Below are positions 55,001-64,000 of a stretch of DNA of 64,000 nt, in pieces. The stretch is from F22 sp963668535 (GTDB taxonomy: Bacteria; Bacteroidota; Bacteroidia; Bacteroidales; Bacteroidaceae), in contig OY764867.1 of NCBI GenBank assembly GCA_963668535.1, positions 1,054,001 to 1,118,000 of the forward strand, written 5' to 3'. Numbering within the stretch: the stretch's first letter is position 1; every line of letters begins with the position of its first letter. Made by a program: the position numbers and the translations under genes. A model generated the notes under the pieces. That model saw only the letters and a program-made list of their open reading frames with translations. It was not told the origin of the DNA and did not search any database.

Positions 55001-55262
55001 TTCCAGACTTCATAACATATTCTTGTGATTTGTACCCAATATATTTTACTATAATAGTAGTCGGGTATTTTTCCACTTTTAAAACAAACCGTCCATCGAA
55101 GTCTGTAATGGTACCTGATTGTTTATTTTTTATTAAAACACTAGCACCAATAATTGGATCACCTGTTTTGGAGTCAATCACAATACCATTGATGGGTAGA
55201 TTTTGCGCATAAGTCAGCATGGCCAACAAACACACAAAGGAGGTTAATAGTAATTTTTTCAT
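52065..55262 (-). CDS. SusC-family TonB-dependent oligosaccharide transporter
   Basis: A 1065-residue outer-membrane transporter importing oligosaccharides into the periplasm. Signal peptide ending at YAQ, carboxypeptidase-D-like beta-sandwich at about residues 24-98 (NGIVIDSKTGDPIIGASV, DFDGRFVL), the Bacteroidota EVVVVGYGS segment, plug domain (SDMSGAVASIKSKDL, PLFIVDGVPFD) and the 22-strand barrel ending in SLGVKLGF. It follows the esterase gene after 28 bases. Confidence 0.96.
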   Translation of the reverse strand: MKKLLLTSFVCLLAMLTYAQNLPINGIVIDSKTGDPIIGASVLIKNKQSGTITDFDGRFVLKVEKYPTTIIVKYIGYKSQEYVMKSGKEFTIRLSEDSELLDEVVVVGYGSMKKSDMSGAVASIKSKDLMTGNPSDLSQGLSGKIAGVQINQNDGAPGAGVSIQIRGANSFSTNTQPLFIVDGVPFDAGSTPSSDANSGNNQSFNALNFINPHDIESIEVLKDASATAIYGSRGANGVVLITTKRGEHGHDKVEFSSSFTISKVANRVNMLKPSTYASYINEETLNSAYYYGTPYGKLPYSGTWSYSLNADQTYNYNNGTYNPSPSDFNSPGIYTDEYGNKEVVGGSDWQDEIYQVGFSQEYNLSVSGGSDKGWYAFSGNYLDQSGTIKNSGMKRYSLRSNLGRKINKFLELGSNMSYTNSDTDFAKTSAYDYGVIRSSLIFPTTFAPDMDTTSSDELNWLAANPAEYVKSAKDNLKSINFFSSSYAQIQFLPYLKFRQNVGVSYTSQRRQTYYNRHTQEGKSPVNGKAGQSDSWWQSMTAESLVTFDKTFDKIHHINAVAGFTIEKAKSGYKSMTAANFPNDLTEAYDMSLGLDPGELQSGASDQALLSFLGRVNYTLKDKYIFTTSYRRDGSSKFSENNKWANFLSGAFAWRLSEEKFIKDLGLFSNLKWRVSYGQTGNQAISDYRTIPLLSVSNYPFGGSSSSGFSEVSWRGPVSADLKWETTDQYNVGIDLGFDSNRYTLTADYYYKKTKDLLQEVKIPSSTGFSNMMVNSGHVTNEGLELTAHVDVFRDTPVKWSVDGNLSFNKNKIGGLEADQFANTLWYGADDVFIQRNGCPIGAIYGYVEDGFYDNEAEVRANPLYTNASDATVKGLIGEIKYRNLDDDPKLTESDKTIIGDTNPDYTYGITNTIRWKNLTCSFFLQGSHGNDVFNGNLLDVKMGNIGNIPEFAYNSRWTPATTDKAKWPKAISGYNRTMLISDRYVEDGSYIKLKNINVSYRFDFNNEYISNLVLYASATNLFTITDYSWFDPDVNAFGTDSSRRGVDIYSYPAARTFSLGVKLGF

Positions 55263-55290
55263 GTATTAGTATTATTAATTAAGAGAACAA

Positions 55291-56544
55291 TTATTTTTTA
55301 GGAGTATATTTTTCAAAGAAAGCGTCACGCTTTGGCCACCACTCTTTTGGGACATCATGTTTGCAAACTGGATAAATAGAATAACTTTTAGGGGCACGAA
55401 TCAAATTATAACTACTAAAGTTTGTGTGAGGAGGACATACAGGGTCTTGAAGTCCCACCGACATCATAACTGGACAATGAATCATATGCGCAAAATTTTT
55501 GACATCAAAATAAGACAACACCTTAAACAGATCCTCATTTGACATCCACATCTCTGATTGTTTAGCTCGAATAGGAGTAGCCGGCCAGTTTACAATATTG
55601 AAGTAATCTTTAAAGTCACTCAAAAATGGGATACAAGGTGCTATTGCTACAATGCGTTTATCTAATGCAGCAGCGACCAATGTAAAAGCTCCTCCTTGGC
55701 TTGCACCTTCTGCAAAAATTGCATCTTTGCGTACTTCAGGACGTGAGGAAACAAAATCAATAGCTCGTATTAAATCCATAAAAGCACCTCGGTAATAATA
55801 GGTATCTCTATTATTTAAATTGTATGTAACCCAGTCCCCATAAGGATTAGTGCTTTCACACAATCCTTGTCCTCGAGTACTTAAAACAAACAGCACACGA
55901 TGAGGATTATCGTTAGGTCCTGGTGCCCATGGCTTACTTCCATATCCCATATAACTAACGACACAAGGATACTTACCTTTTTTGACAGGGACTGAATAAA
56001 AACCTTGTATCTCAACTCCACCAAAACTTTTCATACGCACACGATATAGTTTGCATACATTATTACTACTATCTGGAATTAACGTGAGTGAATACTCTGG
56101 TTTTACCTGAGCTAATTCTTTTTTAGTTTGCGACCAAAATTGATCAAAATCGGCTTTATAATCCGCAGGGCTATAAATACTTTCAGGATCAAATCCAAAA
56201 TTAAAACTTCTGATCGTATCCTGCTCTGATTTTACTAGGCAGTGATAAAAGCCTGGTTTGATTGATTGAAGAGAAATCGTATTTGTCAAACTATCTTTAG
56301 GAGGAATTGTGATATTCTGATCTAACTTATAGACTAGCTCATGCGTATCTGTTTCTACAAAGATAGACAAAGGTTTAGTTTGAATTTCACCTGTTTCATT
56401 AACACCTCGTATTAATAAGCTTGGCTTTTTTGGTGATGTAAAAACCCACCCTTCATTAATTGGTACAGTCAACTTCAGACCTTGTGCGACGACCAATGCC
56501 GGAATTGCAATAGCTAACAATACCGAAATAAATTTCTTTTTCAT
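55291..56544 (-). CDS. CE7 acetyl-xylan-esterase-like hydrolase
   Basis: A 417-residue alpha/beta hydrolase with signal peptide (ending VVAQ). The CE7 catalytic triad is recognisable: nucleophile S282 in EGASQGGAF, Asp in GLQDPVCPPH and His in PVCKHDVPKE; the RGQG (STRGQGLCE) oxyanion-side motif of the AXE1 family is there. An extra N-terminal Ig-like domain (about residues 20-125) precedes it, making it longer than the usual 320 residues. It would strip acetyl groups from imported glycans in the periplasm. First gene of the PUL operon. Confidence 0.92.
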   Translation of the reverse strand: MKKKFISVLLAIAIPALVVAQGLKLTVPINEGWVFTSPKKPSLLIRGVNETGEIQTKPLSIFVETDTHELVYKLDQNITIPPKDSLTNTISLQSIKPGFYHCLVKSEQDTIRSFNFGFDPESIYSPADYKADFDQFWSQTKKELAQVKPEYSLTLIPDSSNNVCKLYRVRMKSFGGVEIQGFYSVPVKKGKYPCVVSYMGYGSKPWAPGPNDNPHRVLFVLSTRGQGLCESTNPYGDWVTYNLNNRDTYYYRGAFMDLIRAIDFVSSRPEVRKDAIFAEGASQGGAFTLVAAALDKRIVAIAPCIPFLSDFKDYFNIVNWPATPIRAKQSEMWMSNEDLFKVLSYFDVKNFAHMIHCPVMMSVGLQDPVCPPHTNFSSYNLIRAPKSYSIYPVCKHDVPKEWWPKRDAFFEKYTPKK

Positions 56545-56601
56545 TCTATACTAGATTATTAGTAGTTACATTAATACATAATGAACTCAGTTAACAAGAC
56601 A

Positions 56602-56632
56602 CAAATATATATACTGCAACTTATCTCCTCAA
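56602..56632 (-). promoter_or_regulatory. Promoter of the PUL operon
   Basis: Minus strand: TTG (56630-56632), 20-base spacer, TATATTTG (56602-56609); about 50 bases of leader to the esterase ATG. Divergent from the regulator promoter, leaving roughly 90 bases between for regulator binding. Confidence 0.72.
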
Positions 56633-56722
56633 TTTTTTTTGATACCTGAAAGGGTACGATTGTAACATGGTAACATTCAGACAAATCTATGTAACATCAG
56701 AACAAAAAACTAAAAACATTCA

Positions 56723-56754
56723 TTTGGAAATGAGAAACTAAGCGCGTATCTTTG
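56723..56754 (+). promoter_or_regulatory. Promoter of the hybrid two-component regulator
   Basis: TTTG (56723-56726), 20-base spacer, TATCTTTG (56747-56754), 27 bases before the ATG at 56781. Full consensus match. Confidence 0.72.
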
Positions 56755-56780
56755 GAGTTCCTTAGATAACCACATAATAC

Positions 56781-59700
56781 ATGAAAAAACATTTATTACT
56801 TTTAATGCGTTTTAGCGCCTTGGTAGTTATATTAATGTTACTAACTTACCCATTATCAGCGCAAGTACGTCAATTTGACACAAGTAATGGCTTCACCAAT
56901 AGCCTAACAAAAGACATTGTTCAAGATTCTATCGGAAATATATGGGTTGCGACTCAAAACGGACTTAATAAATTTGATGGAATCAGAATTACTAATTATT
57001 ATCATAATGTAGAAGACTCGCTTTCAATCAGCAATGACAACTTACGTAGTCTATATGTTACAAAAGATGGAATACTTTGGATTGGATCTTCACAAGGGAT
57101 ACAATATTATGACGCACACGCCAATAACTTTCATACAGTAATTGTCTCTAGAAATGGGAAACAAATCTATCCACATATCACTTGTTTTTTACAAACAAGC
57201 TCTGGGGACTTACTATGTGGGACTTCCTGCGAAGGTATTTTAACAATTTCTCAAGCAAAACCTTGTGTAAAAATTCACGCTGATAATTCTTCCAAAGATC
57301 AAACAAGTGCTGCTTTAATTACCAGCATATTAGAAGATAATAATCATGAATTATGGGTAGCAACTGACGACCGTGGATTATATAGAACCATACAACAACG
57401 CAAAGAGATACACCACCTTGATGTATATGGCCTACCAAAAGATGCTATGATAACATCATTGATAAAGGGAAAGAATAATCAAATTATTGTCAGCACATTA
57501 CATAATGGATTATTTATTTTTGGATTGAATGATCAATCTCAAGAGCCACATGTCTTATCTCATCATACGTTAGGTAATATCGGAATTAAAACATTATGCC
57601 TAGAGAGCGCAAACAACTTGCTAATTGGTACAGAAGGAGAAGGTATTCTTCTGTATGATATAAAGGCACACACATACAAGCCATATAATATTCCTCATAA
57701 TAGTTTCGCTCTACAACATGACAAAGTACATCATATTCTTATAGATAAGGAGAAAAACTACTGGATTGGGACATACGGTGCTGGTGTTTTGTTTATTCCT
57801 CAAATTGATTCTGCATTTGGCTATATCAGCCCGACGCAAATTAGAGGTCATATAAATGCCAAAGCCCCTATATTATCAATTACAGGAGATAATAAGAGTA
57901 GACTATGGTTAGGAACTGATAGTTATGGATTATTTATCTATGACAAACAGAAAGGCACCAGTCAATCTGTCCTATTTGATTCTCAAACGACTGCCCCCAA
58001 CACTATAACAGCTCTATTATTTCAAGAAAAAATTGGGATGTGGGTCGGCACATATGCACACGGATTATACCATGTAGCTCCCAATTCCTTCAAAGCGCAA
58101 GCTGTAAATCTAAAAAACTACAATGTAAAACAAATCACTTGCTTTTTACCTGAAAACAAGACACAAACATGGGTTGCAACTTTCGGAGCTGGTCTATTAC
58201 TACTAACTACAGATCCAGTTACCAAAGAAATAACAATAGAAAAAATGATCACTCCAAGCGAATGGGTGTACGCATTATTTAAAGATCGTACTGGTAGATT
58301 ATGGATGAGTACGGGAGAAGGGATTTACTGGCTATCACCTAAAACAAAAAAGGTACGCCCCATCATATCAGATATACCTGCACTTCATAATATAGCTGTT
58401 ACATGTATTACTCAAGATTGTAGAGGTTATCTTTGGATAGGTTCTCACTATGGTTTGTATTGCACTGATCCTGATGGTAATGACGCAATACAATATACAA
58501 CAAAAGATGGATTATGTAGTAATGGTATTTCTGGATTAAGTGCAGATGCAGATAATAACTTATGGATAAGCACCCTTCATGGTGTCTCAAAGTTTGATAT
58601 TCAATCCAGAACATTTACGAATTACTATGCAGAAGATGGTCTTCAAGGTAACGAATTCTATCAACAAGCAATCTATAAGTCTTATGAAGGAATAATTCAT
58701 ATAGGCGGACTTACAGGTGTGTCCTATTTTAAACCTCTTGCCGTAAAACGTCACGTTGAAAATTATACATTAAATCTGATTTCTTATGAAGTTGAATCAG
58801 TAAAGCATTATTGTTTACCCAAAGACGATATCACTATACAAATTCCACATGGGAACAGTCAAATCAATTTAGCTTTCTCGACATTCAACATGAGAAATAG
58901 CAAAAATGAAAAAATACAATATAGAATCCCCAAACTAAATAAGACTTGGACTAGTTTGCCAAATGGACAACATGATATTATTGTGAGCCATTTACCTCCT
59001 GGAGAATACCAACTAGAAGCACGAGCTTTATTGCGCAATCACTACACACATATCCAAAAATATAGTATTGATGTATTACCACCATGGTATGCTACGATCA
59101 TAGCTAACATACTATGGTCTATCATCACCTTATTGCTTCTATTTTTCATCTATCGCTTTATACATATTCTGTATCTGAACAAAACGCAGCGTATGAAATA
59201 TGAACACACTGTAGCACTCAACCAAGTTAAATTTGAAACATTTACGAATATATCACATGATATTCGTACTCCGATCACTATGATTTTATCTCCTTTGGAA
59301 AAGATCATTTCAGAAAAAAACAAACAGATTTCTCCTGAAATTATTTTGACCATGTACCGCAACGCAAAACATATTCTCGATTTAGTGAATCAACTACTTG
59401 ATGTGCGTAAAATTGAGACTGGCCATTTTCCACTGCATAAAGATGAAATTAATGTATGTGCGACATTACATTCATTAGCTCTAGATTATTCGTTCTACCA
59501 ACAAAAAAAGAAAGTATCATTAGACATGCATTTTCCTGATGAAGAAATCATTCTCATTAGCGACAAAGATTCATTTTTAAAAATCGTTCATAATCTCTTG
59601 TCTAATGCTTTTAAATACACCCCTAGTGGAGGTCAAATAAACGTATATGTAGAACCATATACAGATGAAAATATGACCATTTCTTCATCTAGTGGTATTC

Positions 59701-60824
59701 GTCTTCGCATTCAGGATACAGGTCGAGGTATTGAAGATAAAGATTTGGCACATATTTTTGAGCGTTTTTACCAACCCAAAGAACAAACAAAAAATAGCGA
59801 GTCGGGTATTGGTATTGGATTGCATCTTACAAAATCACTCATTGATCTATTACAGGGAACCATCAAGGTAGAAAGCTCTACAGATGGAAGTGGCACGTGT
59901 TTTACAGTTACTATACCATCAAGTAGTTCCATCAAAACAAGATCATATGCCGAAGAAACAACAGATAAGATTCAATTAAATGAATATATTCAAGAAGATG
60001 TATCACTACCAGAAGTTGAAAAGACCGATAAAAAACAAAAGAAAACGATCCTTGTCGTGGATGACGATATAGAAATGATTAGTTATATCTCAGATATATT
60101 GAAAGACATATTTTACGTGGTGGAAAAGATTGAAGCAACAGAGGCATTGGATTATCTTTTATCCCACAATGTCGATTGTATTGTAAGCGATTTACGTATG
60201 CCACATATGGATGGTCTCACATTTTGCAAAGAGGTAAGAAAAAGAGTTCGCATGCAGAACACCCCATTTATTTTACTGTCTTCACAACATGAAATTACTG
60301 ATCAAGTTAAAGGACTTGATTCTGGAGTAGATGCTTATATAGGGAAACCGTTCAACGAACATTTACTAATAAGCACTATTAATCGAATGATCCAAAAACA
60401 ACAAACGACTTATATTAGTGAAGAGCGTAAACGTATTAAAAGTGAATATGTAAAAGCATTAGTTATTGAATCTCCAGATGAAATATTTTTACGTCAAATG
60501 ATGAAAGCAGTTAATCAGCATTTAAGTGATGCAAATTATAATGTACAACAACTCGCAGATGAAGTTGGAATCAGTCGTGTACACTTGCACCGTAAACTCA
60601 AAAAATTAACGGGTCAAAGTGCTTCAGACTATATTAGGACAATACGTCTAGATACAGCTAAAGATCTACTTACAAAAAAAGCAATGAATATTTCAGATGT
60701 GGCTTATGCTGTTGGATTTAAAAGTCTATCACATTTCTCACATGTCTTCAAAAACACTTTTGGAATTGCTCCTGGAGAATTTGCTAAATTAGATCATCCT
60801 AAAGATACTCAAGACATGCTATAA
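56781..60824 (+). CDS. Hybrid two-component system regulator (HTCS) of the PUL
   Basis: A single-chain sensor kinase and transcription factor, 1347 residues. Signal peptide or anchor (residues 8-27), periplasmic two beta-propellers of Reg_prop repeats (about 30-660; e.g. DSIGNIWVATQNGLNKFDG, DADNNLWISTLHGVSKFD), Y_Y_Y domain to about 765, membrane helix at about 771-795, HisKA with H826 in NISHDIRTP, HATPase (NLLSNAFKYTPSGG, DTGRGI, GIGIGLHL), receiver with phospho-acceptor D1137 in CIVSDLRMP, and C-terminal AraC helix-turn-helix (ADEVGISRVHLHRKLKKLT). It lies divergent from the PUL operon and most likely activates it when the periplasmic domain binds an oligosaccharide breakdown product. Confidence 0.95.
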   Translation: MKKHLLLLMRFSALVVILMLLTYPLSAQVRQFDTSNGFTNSLTKDIVQDSIGNIWVATQNGLNKFDGIRITNYYHNVEDSLSISNDNLRSLYVTKDGILWIGSSQGIQYYDAHANNFHTVIVSRNGKQIYPHITCFLQTSSGDLLCGTSCEGILTISQAKPCVKIHADNSSKDQTSAALITSILEDNNHELWVATDDRGLYRTIQQRKEIHHLDVYGLPKDAMITSLIKGKNNQIIVSTLHNGLFIFGLNDQSQEPHVLSHHTLGNIGIKTLCLESANNLLIGTEGEGILLYDIKAHTYKPYNIPHNSFALQHDKVHHILIDKEKNYWIGTYGAGVLFIPQIDSAFGYISPTQIRGHINAKAPILSITGDNKSRLWLGTDSYGLFIYDKQKGTSQSVLFDSQTTAPNTITALLFQEKIGMWVGTYAHGLYHVAPNSFKAQAVNLKNYNVKQITCFLPENKTQTWVATFGAGLLLLTTDPVTKEITIEKMITPSEWVYALFKDRTGRLWMSTGEGIYWLSPKTKKVRPIISDIPALHNIAVTCITQDCRGYLWIGSHYGLYCTDPDGNDAIQYTTKDGLCSNGISGLSADADNNLWISTLHGVSKFDIQSRTFTNYYAEDGLQGNEFYQQAIYKSYEGIIHIGGLTGVSYFKPLAVKRHVENYTLNLISYEVESVKHYCLPKDDITIQIPHGNSQINLAFSTFNMRNSKNEKIQYRIPKLNKTWTSLPNGQHDIIVSHLPPGEYQLEARALLRNHYTHIQKYSIDVLPPWYATIIANILWSIITLLLLFFIYRFIHILYLNKTQRMKYEHTVALNQVKFETFTNISHDIRTPITMILSPLEKIISEKNKQISPEIILTMYRNAKHILDLVNQLLDVRKIETGHFPLHKDEINVCATLHSLALDYSFYQQKKKVSLDMHFPDEEIILISDKDSFLKIVHNLLSNAFKYTPSGGQINVYVEPYTDENMTISSSSGIRLRIQDTGRGIEDKDLAHIFERFYQPKEQTKNSESGIGIGLHLTKSLIDLLQGTIKVESSTDGSGTCFTVTIPSSSSIKTRSYAEETTDKIQLNEYIQEDVSLPEVEKTDKKQKKTILVVDDDIEMISYISDILKDIFYVVEKIEATEALDYLLSHNVDCIVSDLRMPHMDGLTFCKEVRKRVRMQNTPFILLSSQHEITDQVKGLDSGVDAYIGKPFNEHLLISTINRMIQKQQTTYISEERKRIKSEYVKALVIESPDEIFLRQMMKAVNQHLSDANYNVQQLADEVGISRVHLHRKLKKLTGQSASDYIRTIRLDTAKDLLTKKAMNISDVAYAVGFKSLSHFSHVFKNTFGIAPGEFAKLDHPKDTQDML

Positions 60825-60914
60825 ATATTGATTAAGTTTATTAGTTCTCAAGACATACAGAACTAGTACTAATCATTCTCTATTTTTGGCTCTACAGATA
60901 GCGTAAAACGCATC

Positions 60915-61100
60915 ATGGATGATAACCTCAAAGAAATCAATAGTCAAGTGGCTGGATACGAGCGTATGGCTCGATACGAAATCATGCCAGATGAGTTTGT
61001 CAAAACTCCTAAGAAAAGTATTAAGCGCTTTATGTACGAGGAAGGGTATGTTCCCTCTGAAAAAGAAGTAGCCCAAGAAGTCGTACAAACAAAAGCGTAA
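60915..61100 (+). pseudogene. C-terminal remnant of an AMP-forming acyl-CoA ligase gene, copy 2
   Basis: Same 61-codon frame as at 9100, with one substitution giving SEKEVAQE in place of SEEEVAQE and one base change just before the start. The frame is intact. It begins 90 bases after the HTCS stop codon but no ligase core is present. The terminator at 61126 is retained. Confidence 0.7.
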
Positions 61101-61125
61101 CCCTCTAGCATTATATGGGATATAG

Positions 61126-61160
61126 AAGAGACTCTACAAGTTGGAGTCTCTTTTCTTTTG
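61126..61160 (+). terminator. Terminator of the ligase remnant, copy 2
   Basis: Same AAGAGACTC / GAGTCTCTT stem and T-rich tail as at 9311-9345. Confidence 0.75.
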
Positions 61161-61249
61161 CGTCTACACATATGCGACTTTATATACTATAATCATATCT
61201 TGTCAAAGTAGAATATACGTTGACTATAGGGCACTCCCAGTCAAAGTAC

Positions 61250-61315
61250 GCGAACTTTGATATCGGTGTTGGCGAACTTCGATGTCGTTGTTCGTGAACT
61301 TTGATATCGAAGTTG
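61250..61315. repeat. Three tandem 22-bp imperfect repeats, copy 2
   Basis: Identical units to 9435-9500. The partial fourth unit differs by one base (GTGAAC here, GTAAAC in copy 1), which here agrees with the repeat consensus. Confidence 0.85.
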
Positions 61316-61417
61316 GTGAACAACGACTGATGATAAGTAGTACAAAGATTATATACCGTTTAATACAGACACGCTGGGACTTACATACATGATTAGTGTC
61401 CTGTGCAAAAAGAAATA

Positions 61418-61441
61418 GTTATACACATACTTGTGCATAAC
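61418..61441. repeat. Inverted pair of DnaA-box-like 9-mers, copy 2
   Basis: TTATACACA (61419-61427) faces TGTGCATAA (61432-61440); same as copy 1. Confidence 0.65.
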
Positions 61442-61518
61442 CATTGTACATTATGTTGATAACAAACATAGTTCGTAATAAAAGCGGAATAGTTAAGAAT
61501 ACATACCCCTGCATAAAT

Positions 61519-61555
61519 AACAAGAGACCTCCGAGATACATATCTCGAAGGCCTC
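61519..61555 (-). terminator. rRNA operon terminator, copy 2
   Basis: Same stem as in copy 1, but the T-run after it is broken (TTGTTATTT instead of TTTTTATTT), so it may be weaker. Confidence 0.8.
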
Positions 61556-61562
61556 ACTAAAA

Positions 61563-61672
<110 letters not shown>

Positions 61673-61729
61673 ATAAGGTAGACATATCGTACAAACAAAT
61701 ATCATTACTAAAGTAAAGAACATATACTA

Positions 61730-64000
<2,271 letters not shown>

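Larger units (their letters stand above)
61101..61562. other. Gene-free stretch between ligase remnant copy 2 and 5S
   Basis: Holds the remnant's terminator (61126-61160), three 22-bp repeats (61250-61315), the dyad (61418-61441) and the rRNA terminator (61519-61555). No credible gene. Confidence 0.8.

Overview
The window looks like chromosomal DNA of a member of the Bacteroidales (Bacteroidota); genus and species cannot be set from the sequence alone. Evidence: a SusC/SusD polysaccharide utilisation locus with a hybrid two-component regulator; Bacteroidota-type promoters (TTG-N20-TAnnTTTG) in front of many genes; families largely confined to the phylum (DUF4292 and DUF3316 proteins, PorT-like barrels, Bacteroidota-type AddA/AddB and ArgE); AT-rich DNA; and release factor 2 with the SPY form of its codon-recognition tripeptide. 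I see no transposase, integrase, phage gene or CRISPR array.

Layout. 1-8.9 kb: end of a TPR/HTH membrane regulator, priA with an outer-membrane barrel gene, pepP, a 59-residue Cys-containing protein, three identical tRNA-Asn genes, a PfkB kinase and a CtpA-type protease. 9.0-15.3 kb: a complete rRNA operon on the minus strand (16S, tRNA-Ile, tRNA-Ala, 23S, 5S) with tandem promoters. 15.5-16.0 kb: two tandem tRNA-Leu(TAG) cassettes. 16.1-31.2 kb: housekeeping and envelope genes: S41 lipoprotein, DUF3316 protein, parC, glyS, an FKBP lipoprotein, the operon dut-TPR-DUF4292-EnvC-like-LolD, dgt and an acyl-CoA ligase. 31.5-43.7 kb, all plus strand: argE, tcdA, prfB with a programmed +1 frameshift, a small membrane protein, a CYTH protein, an array of eight DnaA-box-like 9-mers at about 20-bp spacing, addA, addB and recN. 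43.8-60.8 kb: the polysaccharide utilisation locus. 60.9-64 kb: the 3' part of a second rRNA operon, a near-identical direct repeat of 9.0-12.2 kb.

How the genes work together. The utilisation locus reads as one unit. A CE7 esterase, SusC, SusD, a surface glycan-binding lipoprotein and a GH3 enzyme lie in one minus-strand operon with its own promoter. A GH31 enzyme carrying an internal F5/8-type-C domain follows behind a second promoter. A divergent hybrid two-component sensor probably controls them. The set suggests uptake and trimming of an acetylated oligosaccharide with both alpha and beta linkages, possibly derived from xyloglucan or beta-glucan; no endo-acting enzyme is present. addA-addB-recN form a double-strand-break repair block. 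dut to lolD looks like an envelope operon.

The most unusual signals are the DnaA-box array before addA; the two rRNA loci that each carry the same 3' fragment of an acyl-CoA-ligase gene with its terminator; inverted pairs of TTATACACA boxes around the rRNA operons; and a shared sequence (GCAYYSGC or close) just after the -7 box of all five stable-RNA promoters.
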